Below, piece by piece: positions 17,967 through 28,380 of a DNA stretch of 64,000 nt (the stretch's first letter is position 1; each line of letters begins with the position of its first letter). The position numbers and the translations under genes were made by a program. The DNA comes from Staphylococcus aureus (GTDB lineage Bacteria > Bacillota > Bacilli > Staphylococcales > Staphylococcaceae). Where the stretch lies: the NCBI RefSeq assembly GCF_001027105.1, contig NZ_CP011526.1, positions 1,984,001-2,048,000 of the forward strand, given 5' to 3'. Under the pieces are notes generated by a model. The model saw only the letters and a list, made by a program, of their open reading frames with translations. It was not told the origin of the DNA and ran no database searches.

Positions 17967-17997
17967 TGTATATATACAATATACACAATATACACAG
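17967..17997 (-). promoter_or_regulatory. Candidate PmtR operator and pmt promoter
   Basis: Upstream of pmtR is a perfect 12-bp palindrome TGTATATATACA (17967-17978). It abuts two tandem 9-bp direct repeats, read on the minus strand as GTGTATATT twice (17978-17995). GntR/YtrA repressors bind such AT-rich palindromes. The block also supplies -10-like TATATT sequences, so binding would block transcription. Confidence 0.6.
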
Positions 17998-18203
17998 TTT
18001 TGTAAATATGCATGTCTCATTATCAACCAGTCTTCAGAAATAACACTGAGTATTGTATTACTAGCAGTTGAATAAAATGAAATGACACTACCATTTAATC
18101 TTGCATTGTCTACTTCAATAAAAAAGACTGCTAAAACGAATGTCTTTAATCTCTACGTGACAACCGTAGCGTCAACATAAACAATCGTTTTAAACAGTCA
18201 ATT

Positions 18204-18380
18204 CTATTTACTATTTTTACGTCGATCATTACTTCTACTTATAAAAGCACAAATCATAAACATAATCGCTGCTAATAATAATTTTATACCTTGGCTTTCA
18301 TGATTAGTTGCTTGTAAATAATAACCAATAATAAATAAAATAATTGCAAGTACTACAAATATTTTTGTTAGATGTTTCAA
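18204..18380 (-). CDS. Small two-helix membrane protein, 58 residues
   Basis: The ORF begins with TTG and has GAGGTG seven bases upstream. It has two hydrophobic stretches (IFVVLAIILFIIGYYLQ and IKLLLAAIMFMICAFIS) joined by a short polar loop (ATNHESQG), and ends with a basic tail (RSNDRRKNSK). That hairpin topology and the good ribosome binding site support a real gene. I do not recognise the family. It lies upstream of pmtR on the same strand, 260 bp away. Confidence 0.6.
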   Translation of the reverse strand: MKHLTKIFVVLAIILFIIGYYLQATNHESQGIKLLLAAIMFMICAFISRSNDRRKNSK

Positions 18381-18550
18381 TTTATTTCACCTCAACATCG
18401 ACATTATAACAAATATAAATTTTTTTAATAAGTTATTGAATTTCAAAAGTTCAAGGTACTAATCACTTTCAACTAAAATAGCGCAACAAAACCATTCAAT
18501 CAAAATGATTATTGATTGCGATATATTGTGTTCAATGATATTATTTAAGT

Positions 18551-18612
18551 GTATCCACAGAATTATACTACACAACCCCAAGTCTGGTACCAGCAGACTT
18601 GGGGTTATTTAT
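18551..18612 (+). ncRNA. Candidate antisense RNA of an Fst-like type I toxin-antitoxin module
   Basis: A plausible promoter (-35 TTGCGA at 18516-18521, 17-bp spacer, -10 TATTAT at 18539-18544) would start a short RNA near 18551. The RNA would carry the repeat ATTATACTACAC (18562-18573) and end at a perfect 13-bp hairpin (18574-18586 with 18594-18606) followed by T-rich sequence. The repeat is complementary (12 pairs, one G-U) to the Shine-Dalgarno/start region of the convergent toxin ORF, whose plus-strand copy is ATTACACTACAC (18720-18731). This is the layout of par/RNAII-type antitoxins. No transcription data are available to me. Confidence 0.5.
18574..18606. terminator. Shared bidirectional terminator of the toxin-antitoxin candidate
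   Basis: AACCCCAAGTCTG and CAGACTTGGGGTT form a perfect 13-bp stem with a 7-base loop. The stem lies between the convergent antisense RNA and toxin transcript, as in Fst-type loci where both RNAs share the terminator. Confidence 0.8.
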
Positions 18613-18622
18613 GTGTGTAGGA

Positions 18623-18721
18623 TCATTTTTTATTTTTCCATTTCAGTTCTAACCAAAGTCGAAAAATAATTAGTAAGCCACCTGTAATAAGTGTCATCAT
18701 CCCTTCTTGCCACCACATCAT
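18623..18721 (-). CDS. Small hydrophobic peptide, Fst-like type I toxin candidate
   Basis: This is a 32-residue ORF, starting MMWWQEGMMTLITGGL and continuing LIIFRLWLELKWKNKK. It has one transmembrane segment followed by a W-L motif and a highly basic C-terminus, matching the general Fst/Ldr toxin pattern (hydrophobic helix, then WL, then basic tail). GGAGG lies nine bases before the first ATG. A LexA-type operator overlaps its promoter, and the candidate antisense RNA can pair with its ribosome binding region. Membrane damage is the expected activity by analogy with Fst and PepA1; this is inference. Confidence 0.6.
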   Translation of the reverse strand: MMWWQEGMMTLITGGLLIIFRLWLELKWKNKK

Positions 18722-18774
18722 TACACTACACCTCCGTTCGACTAAAGTATCATACTGAAGGATGACCTACACCT

Positions 18775-18804
18775 ATTCTAACATAAAAACAGAACATATG
18801 TTCG
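18775..18804 (-). promoter_or_regulatory. Toxin promoter with LexA-type operator
   Basis: On the minus strand, CGAACATATGTTCT (18791-18804) matches the LexA consensus CGAACRNRYGTTYG at 13 of 14 positions. It lies 11 bp upstream of an extended -10 (TGTTAGAAT, 18775-18783) and covers the -35 position. Transcription from here would read into the small hydrophobic ORF after about 45 bases of leader. The divergent aminotransferase has its own -10 (TATAAT at about 18862), so the box fits the toxin better. Confidence 0.6.
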
Positions 18805-18920
18805 TATTTTGGCAGCAGATTTTACATATTATTCGTTAATTCACCAACAACACTTTATCTTTGGTATAATTGAAGATAATATATAGGCATACAATTTTTT
18901 TAAAGAGAGGTTAAGCAATA

Positions 18921-20207
18921 ATGAATCCTTTAGCCCAAAGCTTAAATGAACAACTTCAACAGTCAAATGCAACTGCCTTTACAATGTTATCTGACTTAGG
19001 TCAAAATATGTTTTATCCAAAAGGCATTTTATCTCAATCTGCTGAAGCAAAGAGTACAACATATAATGCAACTATAGGTATGGCGACAAACAAAGACGGA
19101 AAAATGTTTGCATCATCTTTAGATGCAATGTTTAATGATTTAACTCCAGATGAAATATTCCCTTATGCGCCACCACAAGGCATCGAAGAATTACGTGATT
19201 TATGGCAACAAAAAATGTTGCGTGACAATCCAGAGCTATCAATCGACAACATGTCACTACCAATTGTTACGAATGCATTAACACATGGTTTATCTTTAGT
19301 TGGCGATTTATTTGTAAATCAAGGTGACACTATCTTGTTACCAGAGCATAATTGGGGTAATTACAAACTTGTTTTCAATACGAGAAATGGTGCAAACCTT
19401 CAAACATATCCTATCTTTGATAAAGACGGGCATTATACTACTGATTCACTTGTAGAAGCTTTACAATCATACAATAAAGATAAAGTCATTATGATTTTAA
19501 ATTATCCTAATAATCCGACAGGTTACACACCTACGCATAAAGAAGTGACTACCATCGTCGATGCAATTAAAGCATTAGCTGATAAAGGTACAAAAGTTAT
19601 AGCTGTTGTGGATGACGCATACTATGGTTTATTCTATGAAGATGTGTATACTCAATCATTATTTACTGCATTATCTAATTTAAATTCAAATGCAATATTA
19701 CCTGTTCGTTTAGATGGTGCAACAAAAGAATTTTTCGCATGGGGATTCCGTGTTGGGTTTATGACATTTGGAACGTCTGATCAAACAACTAAAGAAGTAT
19801 TAGAAGCCAAAGTAAAAGGTCTTATACGAAGTAACATTTCTAGTGGACCTCTTCCAACACAAAGCGCTGTTAAGCATGTATTAAAAAATAATAAACAATT
19901 CGATAAAGAAATCGAACAAAATATTCAAACATTAAAAGAACGCTATGAAGTCACTAAGGAAGTTGTCTATGCTGATCAATATCATTCACATTGGCAAGCC
20001 TATGACTTTAACTCTGGATACTTTATGGCAATAAAAGTTCATGATGTTGACCCTGAAGAACTTCGTAAACATTTAATTGAAAAATATTCAATTGGTGTTA
20101 TTGCACTTAATGCAACAGATATTCGTATTGCGTTTAGCTGTGTAGAAAAAGAAGATATCCCACATGTATTTGATTCAATTGCTAAAGCGATTGATGACTT
20201 AAGATAA
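18921..20207 (+). CDS. Class I/II aminotransferase (PLP-dependent)
   Basis: This 428-residue cytosolic enzyme has the fold-type I layout. A cofactor region contains TNALTHGLSLVGDLF and PEHNWGNYKLVF, the motif NYPNNPTGYTP (about residue 196) contacts PLP and the substrate carboxylate, and VVDDAYYGLFYED gives the PLP-ring aspartate. LDGATKEFFAWGFRVGFM (about residue 270) contains the Schiff-base lysine. The exact amino-donor substrate cannot be read from the sequence; aromatic or branched-chain acids are possible. The ribosome binding site is AGAGAGG before ATG. A good terminator follows. Confidence 0.85.
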   Translation: MNPLAQSLNEQLQQSNATAFTMLSDLGQNMFYPKGILSQSAEAKSTTYNATIGMATNKDGKMFASSLDAMFNDLTPDEIFPYAPPQGIEELRDLWQQKMLRDNPELSIDNMSLPIVTNALTHGLSLVGDLFVNQGDTILLPEHNWGNYKLVFNTRNGANLQTYPIFDKDGHYTTDSLVEALQSYNKDKVIMILNYPNNPTGYTPTHKEVTTIVDAIKALADKGTKVIAVVDDAYYGLFYEDVYTQSLFTALSNLNSNAILPVRLDGATKEFFAWGFRVGFMTFGTSDQTTKEVLEAKVKGLIRSNISSGPLPTQSAVKHVLKNNKQFDKEIEQNIQTLKERYEVTKEVVYADQYHSHWQAYDFNSGYFMAIKVHDVDPEELRKHLIEKYSIGVIALNATDIRIAFSCVEKEDIPHVFDSIAKAIDDLR

Positions 20208-20217
20208 TTAATTTCAA

Positions 20218-20257
20218 CCAATAATCTGATGAGTATGACTCGGATTATTGGTTTTTT
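20218..20257 (+). terminator. Aminotransferase terminator
   Basis: CCAATAATC at 20218-20226 pairs with GATTATTGG at 20243-20251 and is followed by six Ts. Confidence 0.8.
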
Positions 20258-20366
20258 ATTTTTAAAATTATTCCTTCTTTCAAAGTATCATAAGATATAT
20301 TTTATTCAGCAACTTGTCAAACACTATACCTAATTAGTTTTATACATCTCTCCTAACAAAATCAAA

Positions 20367-20413
20367 AAATCGGACAGATGAAAAGTAAAAAACTTTTTCT
20401 ATCAGTCCGATTT
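20367..20413. terminator. Extended hairpin in the gap between the aminotransferase and map
   Basis: AAATCGGAC at 20367-20375 pairs with GTCCGATTT at 20405-20413, and an inner stem AAAAGT/ACTTTT lies between. It could terminate in either direction. No ORF accompanies it. Confidence 0.55.
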
Positions 20414-20487
20414 ATTATAGAACCAATTTATATAACTTTTGGCAAATCACTTCAAACATTCAAGCATCACATCTCTACAAATGTAAA

Positions 20488-20516
20488 AGGCACCCCACGA
20501 TTGTGAGATGCCTTAT
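20488..20516 (-). terminator. map terminator
   Basis: On the minus strand AAGGCATC pairs with GGGTGCCTT (with a small mismatch) and is followed by Ts, directly after the stop of the map 3' fragment. Confidence 0.7.
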
Positions 20517-20530
20517 TATAAAATTAAAGA

Positions 20531-20831
20531 TTAGAATTTAAGTTCAATATCTACCTTTTTAATGTCAGTTGCTTTAAATACTCTTTCATCTTTATACTCA
20601 GTTTTTAAGTCTACATATTTTGACGAACCATTTTTAAAATACACTTTATACACTGCGCGTTCAGCAAGTCCTATGTCATGTTTAGTTATCCCTTGATCAT
20701 TTGCCATTGCTGATTTAAGTTTTATACTTAAATCATTAATTGTAATTTTGCTTGCATTATAGAACACAAATTCATTTGAAACTATGTTTTCAAATTTATT
20801 TATTGTTACTGGGAATTTCACATTATTAGAT
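20531..20831 (-). pseudogene. map: Detached last MAP domain of map/eap (out of frame)
   Basis: This frame encodes a sixth MAP-type domain of about 96 residues (VKFPVTINKFENIVSNEF, then GITKHDIGLAERAVYKVYFKNGSSKYVDLKTEY and ATDIKKVDIELKF). It lies directly downstream of the main map ORF but in another frame. The junction contains nine As (20839-20847 as Ts on the plus strand). With eight As the frames join without a stop, giving SKKINKSNNVKFP. So this is the 3' end of map separated by a homopolymer length change, not an independent gene; it has no start signal of its own. Confidence 0.8.
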
Positions 20832-22586
20832 TTATTTATTTTTTTTTGATTTAGTGTATTGTTTTACATCAATATCAATCTTTTTAATATCTTTGGCACT
20901 AAATAAATTAGGTGTAAAGATGTCTGATTTTAAATTCACTACTTGTTTCTTTCCATTTTTGAAATATACTGTATATTTTGCTTGTTTCGCAAATTTTAAG
21001 TCAAGATCACTGATGCCTCTTTCACTTTTTAATACAGATTTCACTTTGTCATTTAAATATTTGTAACTAATTAATTGTTTATTCGAAATTTTAAGTTTTG
21101 ATAAAATTGGTGTTGATGTGCCATTTACTGCAATTGTATATGGTACATAGCTATCCGCTTTCGCTTTAGTTCCTGTTTTAACATCAATATCTATCTTTTT
21201 AATATCTTGAACATAAAGCAGATTCAGTTGGCTAATATTTGAATTTATGTTAATCACTTTTTTCGTTCCATTTTTAAAATGTACTGTGTAAGTTGCTTTT
21301 TTTGCATATTTTAATTCACGTTCCCCGATACCTCTATCATGCTTCAATACTGATTTAACTTTTTTAGAGATATCTTTGTAGCCTACACGTGGGTCACCTG
21401 TAAATTTTAAATCTGATAAAATTGGTGTTGATGTGCCATTTACTGCAATTGTGTATGGTACATATCTGTCTGCTTTCGCTTTAGTTCCTGTTTTAACAGT
21501 AATTTCAATTCTCTTAACATCTTTCGCATGAACTAAGTTTGCTGTGTAATTTTTTGAATTCAACTGTAAGATTCTTTTACCACCATTTTTAAAATAAACA
21601 GTATAATAAGCTTTCTTAGCATATTTTAAATCTTGTTCACTAATACCTCTATCATGCTTCAGTACTGATTTTATTTGACTAGTTAAATTTTTGTAATTTG
21701 TCCAAGGTTTATTTGAAAATGAAAGATTCGATAAAATGTTTGTAGATGTACCATTTAAATTAATTGAATATGGAACTTGATAGTTTCTTTTAGCTTTATT
21801 TTCGATATGTTTTTTTGTATCTACGTTAATATTGATACTTTTAATATCACTTGAATTTATTAAATTCGCTGTGTAAATACCTGATTTCAAATCGATAACT
21901 TTCTTCGTTCCATTTTTAAAATTAACTGTATATTTCGCTTGCTTCGATAATCTTAAATCAACATCGGTAATACCTCTATTTGATTCTAAAACTGATTTAA
22001 CTTTATCCTCTAAATCTTTGTAACTAATATTTTGATTCTTATTAAATGTTAAGTTTGATAAAATATTTTGGCTTGTACCGTTCACAGTGATTGTGTATGG
22101 AACTTGGTAATTTGCTTTATCTTTCTTTTTATCTTCAACTTGCTTTTTAGTATCTACGTTAATATTAATAGCTTTAATTTCACTTGTATTAATTAAATCA
22201 GCTGTGTAAATACCTGCTTTCAAATCGATAACTTTCTTTGTTCCATTTTTAAAGTAAACAGTATATTTCGCTTGCTTCGATAGTCTTAAATCTATATCAC
22301 TAATACCTCTGTCTGATTTTAAAACTGATTTAACTCTATCCTCTAAATCTTTATAACTAATATTTTGATTCTTATTAAATGTTAAGCTTGATAAAATATT
22401 TTGGCTTGTACCGTTCACAGTGATTGCATATGGAACATGGACTTTAGAATATCCATGGTGTAACGAACTTGATGATTTATCTAATGGCTTAGCTGCGGCA
22501 GACGCTTCATTATTATTAAAGTTTGCACCTGTTGATGCTAAAACACCTAATGCTAAAGTTGTTGTAATCAATGACTTAAATTTCAT
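20832..22586 (-). CDS. map: MHC class II analog protein / extracellular adherence protein, frameshifted before its last domain
   Basis: This 584-residue secreted protein binds host matrix and plasma proteins and ICAM-1 and inhibits neutrophil proteases. A signal peptide (MKFKSLITTTLALGVLASTG, cleavage near residue 30 after ASA) is followed by five tandem MAP domains of about 105-110 residues. They start near residues 51, 161, 267, 377 and 487, each opening with VPYxIxxNGTS and containing a YxVxFKNGxKxxxxL motif. The ORF stops after KSKKNK within a poly-A tract, leaving the sixth domain out of frame. Repeats 1/2 and 4/5 are nearly identical at DNA level. It is a known SaeRS target; the ribosome binding site is AGGAGAG. 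Confidence 0.92.
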   Translation of the reverse strand: MKFKSLITTTLALGVLASTGANFNNNEASAAAKPLDKSSSSLHHGYSKVHVPYAITVNGTSQNILSSLTFNKNQNISYKDLEDRVKSVLKSDRGISDIDLRLSKQAKYTVYFKNGTKKVIDLKAGIYTADLINTSEIKAININVDTKKQVEDKKKDKANYQVPYTITVNGTSQNILSNLTFNKNQNISYKDLEDKVKSVLESNRGITDVDLRLSKQAKYTVNFKNGTKKVIDLKSGIYTANLINSSDIKSININVDTKKHIENKAKRNYQVPYSINLNGTSTNILSNLSFSNKPWTNYKNLTSQIKSVLKHDRGISEQDLKYAKKAYYTVYFKNGGKRILQLNSKNYTANLVHAKDVKRIEITVKTGTKAKADRYVPYTIAVNGTSTPILSDLKFTGDPRVGYKDISKKVKSVLKHDRGIGERELKYAKKATYTVHFKNGTKKVININSNISQLNLLYVQDIKKIDIDVKTGTKAKADSYVPYTIAVNGTSTPILSKLKISNKQLISYKYLNDKVKSVLKSERGISDLDLKFAKQAKYTVYFKNGKKQVVNLKSDIFTPNLFSAKDIKKIDIDVKQYTKSKKNK

Positions 22587-22974
22587 AAATTATCTCTCCT
22601 TTTTTGTGTAATTCGTATTTGCAACTTAATTATAGCCAGACTTTCTCTATTTTTTGAATTAACTGAATATTAATAATAAATTATCTTTAACAATAATTTT
22701 TTAACACTGTTAAAAGTTCTTTTAATTTTGATTAACTAATTAATTTACAATACCTAAAATGTTGTTTGGTTTTGTTTATACCAAGCTTCAAACTTAAATG
22801 TCATAACAACATTCATTTCTTAATTCCGATTAGATTTGTCGATTATATTTACAGCATCTTTATACTCAAAAAACATTTACTTAAAAATATAAATTCGATT
22901 TAATAATTAATTTAAATTTAGTTAATCAATTTTGCATCTATTTTGTTGTAAGCTATATAAAAGGAGTGATAATG
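22587..22974. other. Divergent map/hlb promoter region
   Basis: About 390 bp of very AT-rich sequence separates two divergently transcribed secreted virulence genes. Several GTTAA and TTAA elements occur (for example around 22690-22745 and 22900-22930). However, I could not fit an exact GTTAA-N6-GTTAA SaeR site, so none is called. No ORF is present. Confidence 0.5.
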
Positions 22975-23967
22975 ATGGTGAAAAAAACAAAATCCAATTC
23001 ACTAAAAAAAGTTGCAACACTTGCATTAGCAAATTTATTATTAGTTGGTGCACTTACTGACAATAGTGCCAAAGCCGAATCTAAGAAAGATGATACTGAT
23101 TTGAAGTTAGTTAGTCATAACGTTTATATGTTATCGACCGTTTTGTATCCAAACTGGGGGCAATATAAACGCGCTGATTTAATCGGACAATCTTCTTATA
23201 TTAAAAATAATGATGTCGTAATATTCAATGAAGCATTTGATAATGGTGCATCAGACAAATTATTAAGTAATGTGAAAAAAGAATATCCTTATCAAACACC
23301 TGTACTCGGCCGTTCTCAATCAGGGTGGGACAAAACTGAAGGTAGCTACTCATCAACTGTTGCAGAAGATGGTGGCGTAGCGATTGTAAGTAAATATCCT
23401 ATTAAAGAAAAAATCCAGCATGTTTTCAAAAGCGGTTGTGGATTCGATAATGATAGCAACAAAGGCTTTGTTTATACAAAAATAGAGAAAAATGGTAAGA
23501 ACGTTCACGTTATCGGTACACATACACAATCTGAAGATTCACGTTGTGGTGCTGGACATGATCGAAAAATTAGAGCTGAACAAATGAAAGAAATCAGTGA
23601 TTTTGTTAAAAAGAAAAATATCCCTAAAGATGAAACGGTATATATAGGTGGCGACCTTAATGTCAATAAAGGCACTCCAGAGTTCAAAGATATGCTTAAA
23701 AACTTGAATGTAAATGATGTTCTATATGCAGGTCATAATAGCACATGGGACCCTCAATCAAATTCAATTGCGAAATATAATTACCCTAATGGTAAACCAG
23801 AACATTTAGACTATATATTTACAGATAAAGATCATAAACAACCAAAACAATTAGTCAATGAAGTTGTGACTGAAAAACCTAAGCCATGGGATGTATATGC
23901 GTTCCCATATTACTACGTTTACAATGATTTTTCAGATCATTACCCAATCAAAGCCTATAGTAAATAG
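22975..23967 (+). CDS. hlb: Beta-hemolysin, sphingomyelinase C, intact
   Basis: This secreted 330-residue Mg2+-dependent phosphodiesterase cleaves sphingomyelin in host membranes. The N-terminus is a signal peptide (SLKKVATLALANLLLVGALTDNSAKA). The DNase I-like endonuclease/phosphatase fold is shown by LKLVSHNVYM, VIFNEAFDNGAS, VIGTHTQSEDSRCGAG, YIGGDLNVNKGTPEF, HLDYIF and the terminal catalytic SDHYPIKAY. The two cysteines (SGCGFD and SRCGAG) form the known disulphide. I use ATG at 22975, eight bases after AAGGAG. The gene is not split by a phiSa3 prophage, so the strain should make active toxin. Confidence 0.97.
   Translation: MVKKTKSNSLKKVATLALANLLLVGALTDNSAKAESKKDDTDLKLVSHNVYMLSTVLYPNWGQYKRADLIGQSSYIKNNDVVIFNEAFDNGASDKLLSNVKKEYPYQTPVLGRSQSGWDKTEGSYSSTVAEDGGVAIVSKYPIKEKIQHVFKSGCGFDNDSNKGFVYTKIEKNGKNVHVIGTHTQSEDSRCGAGHDRKIRAEQMKEISDFVKKKNIPKDETVYIGGDLNVNKGTPEFKDMLKNLNVNDVLYAGHNSTWDPQSNSIAKYNYPNGKPEHLDYIFTDKDHKQPKQLVNEVVTEKPKPWDVYAFPYYYVYNDFSDHYPIKAYSK
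23144..23157 (+). other. attB: Unoccupied phiSa3 attachment core in hlb
   Basis: The 14-bp sequence TGTATCCAAACTGG, known as the core of the hlb-converting phage attachment site, is present once within the hlb coding sequence with uninterrupted gene on both sides. Confidence 0.85.
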
Positions 23968-23983
23968 TGCTCAACTAACTAAT

Positions 23984-24016
23984 AACTTGCTTCGTTCTAA
24001 AAGGACGAAGCGAGTT
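23984..24016 (+). terminator. hlb terminator
   Basis: AACTTGCTTCGTTC pairs with GGACGAAGCGAGTT (two G-U pairs), shortly after the hlb stop. Confidence 0.7.
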
Positions 24017-24160
24017 ATATTGTTAAAATTTGAATTGACTTACATTTTAATAAAATCATCTTAACAACTTTAATTTTTCATTAATACAAGTCTTTACTCT
24101 ACACTCAAACAAGATTCATACACTGCACGTCATAATAAATCTATCTATTCAAATATAAAT

Positions 24161-24199
24161 AAAAGTTACCTACTACATTCTATGTAGCAGGCAACTTTT
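24161..24199 (-). terminator. lukG terminator
   Basis: An inverted repeat AAAAGTTACCTACTACA...TGTAGCAGGCAACTTTT lies just downstream of the lukG stop. Read on the minus strand it ends in Ts. The gap from hlb (24017-24160) has no recognisable gene. Confidence 0.75.
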
Positions 24200-24204
24200 A
24201 TTAC

Positions 24205-25236
<1,032 letters not shown>

Positions 25237-25242
25237 TCAATA

Positions 25243-26732
<1,490 letters not shown>

Positions 26733-27956
26733 ATGACAACTTTTAGTGAAAAAGAAAAAATTCAATTACTAGCAGATATTGTTGAACTACAAACTGAAAA
26801 TAATAATGAAATAGACGTTTGTAATTATTTAACAGATTTATTCGACAAGTACGATATTAAATCTGAAATTTTGAAAGTTAATGAACACCGCGCCAATATC
26901 GTTGCAGAAATCGGTAACGGCTCACCTATACTCGCATTGAGTGGTCATATGGATGTTGTTGATGCAGGAAATCAAGATAATTGGTCATATCCCCCTTTTC
27001 AACTGACAGAAAAAGATGGCAAATTATATGGCCGAGGCACTACAGATATGAAAGGCGGTTTAATGGCTTTGGTCGTATCTCTAATCGAATTAAAAGAACA
27101 AAATGAATTGCCTCATGGAACGATTAGATTACTGGCTACTGCTGGCGAAGAGAAAGAACAAGAAGGTGCCAAATTATTAGCTGATAAAGGCTATTTAGAC
27201 GATGTCGATGGCTTAATTATTGCTGAACCAACTGGATCTGGAATTTATTATGCACATAAGGGGTCTATGTCATGTAAAGTAACTGCAACTGGTAAAGCTG
27301 TCCATAGCTCAGTTCCATTTATTGGTGACAATGCAATTGATACACTGCTTGAATTTTATAATCTATTTAAAGAAAAATATTCAGAGCTTAAACAACAAGA
27401 TACTAAACATGAATTAGATGTTGCGCCTATGTTCAAATCATTGATTGGAAAAGAAATTTCTGAAGAGGATGCAAATTATGCATCTGGTCTTACAGCTGTA
27501 TGTTCGATTATAAATGGCGGCAAACAATTTAACTCTGTACCAGATGAAGCTTCACTTGAATTTAACGTAAGACCAGTTCCTGAGTATGATAACGACTTTA
27601 TAGAATCGTTTTTCCAAAATATCATTAATGATGTGGATAGCAATAAGCTTTCACTCGATATTCCAAGCAATCACCGACCTGTAACAAGCGATAAAAATAG
27701 CAAATTAATTACTACGATTAAAGATGTAGCTTCTAGTTATGTAGAACAAGACGAAATATTTGTTTCAGCGCTTGTAGGTGCAACAGATGCCTCTAGTTTC
27801 TTAGGAGATAATAAGGACAATGTTGATTTAGCCATTTTTGGACCAGGTAATCCATTAATGGCACATCAAATCGATGAATATATTGAAAAAGATATGTATC
27901 TGAAATATATTGATATTTTTAAAGAGGCTTCCATTCAATATTTAAAAGAAAAATAA
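26733..27956 (+). CDS. dapE: M20-family metallopeptidase, ArgE/DapE type (annotated as succinyl-diaminopimelate desuccinylase)
   Basis: This 407-residue zinc-dependent amidohydrolase has the metal-binding HMDVVDAG (about residue 71), the catalytic Asp-containing GRGTTDMKGGLMAL, GEEKEQEGAKLL (catalytic Glu and metal ligand) and the final metal histidine in GPGNPLMAHQIDEYI. A lid/dimerisation domain carries KAVHSSVPFIGDNAID. The family name DapE implies N-succinyl-diaminopimelate hydrolysis in lysine synthesis, but S. aureus has a separate acetyl-pathway dap operon, so the real substrate may be another N-acyl amino acid or dipeptide. ATG at 26733 follows GAAAGGTGTGAG. Confidence 0.8.
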   Translation: MTTFSEKEKIQLLADIVELQTENNNEIDVCNYLTDLFDKYDIKSEILKVNEHRANIVAEIGNGSPILALSGHMDVVDAGNQDNWSYPPFQLTEKDGKLYGRGTTDMKGGLMALVVSLIELKEQNELPHGTIRLLATAGEEKEQEGAKLLADKGYLDDVDGLIIAEPTGSGIYYAHKGSMSCKVTATGKAVHSSVPFIGDNAIDTLLEFYNLFKEKYSELKQQDTKHELDVAPMFKSLIGKEISEEDANYASGLTAVCSIINGGKQFNSVPDEASLEFNVRPVPEYDNDFIESFFQNIINDVDSNKLSLDIPSNHRPVTSDKNSKLITTIKDVASSYVEQDEIFVSALVGATDASSFLGDNKDNVDLAIFGPGNPLMAHQIDEYIEKDMYLKYIDIFKEASIQYLKEK

Positions 27957-27962
27957 GAACGA

Positions 27963-28001
27963 TGCTGTCAGCTGCCCTATTCGCGTGCTGGCAGTTTTTT
28001 A
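27963..28001 (+). terminator. Terminator after the dapE-like gene
   Basis: CTGTCAGCTG pairs with GCTGGCAG (G-U allowed), followed by six Ts. Confidence 0.75.
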
Positions 28002-28204
28002 TTGCGAATTTTAAGTTGATAGAAATAGCGATGAATATTGTTTGAATGTAAATATTCAAATATCAACAAGCACATTTTCATTGATTAAGTGATGTAAAAC
28101 TGAAATTATTGTGCTGATTTGTCATACATATATTGACTAATGGTCATATAAAAAGATAGCTTCTAATAGTTACATAAAACTCGTAAAAACCTTCTCGTAA
28201 AAGG

Positions 28205-28345
28205 AATGGGACATAAATCCCTAGAAAACAGCAGCTCAACGAGCTGTAAATTATCAAATACATTTGAAAAAAGCTGATTTCTATCAAATAATTTATAGAA
28301 ATCAGCTTTTTTACATTGTCTAAGAACTTAATGTCTCTGTCTCTT
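28205..28345. repeat. Second copy of the GGGACATAAATCCC-type intergenic repeat with hairpin
   Basis: The block begins GGGACATAAATCCCTAG and CAGCAG, the same flank as at 9900-9920 in opposite orientation. It contains a long hairpin (AAAAAAGCTGATTTCTAT and its complement, about 28268-28311) and ends with AATGTCTCTGTCTC. It may serve as a terminator for the methyltransferase gene. The stretch 28002-28204 before it shows no gene. Confidence 0.55.
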
Positions 28346-28380
28346 TGGAACTTTATATTTCATAAGTACTATTTTATTGT

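Noticed and set aside
17967-17995. CRISPR-like short repeats
   Set aside because: Only two 9-bp copies abutting without spacers; better explained as an operator. No CRISPR array or cas gene was seen anywhere in the window.
22690-22930. SaeR-like GTTAA repeats between map and hlb
   Set aside because: GTTAA elements are present, but none fits the GTTAA-N6-GTTAA spacing, and such words are frequent in this AT-rich DNA.
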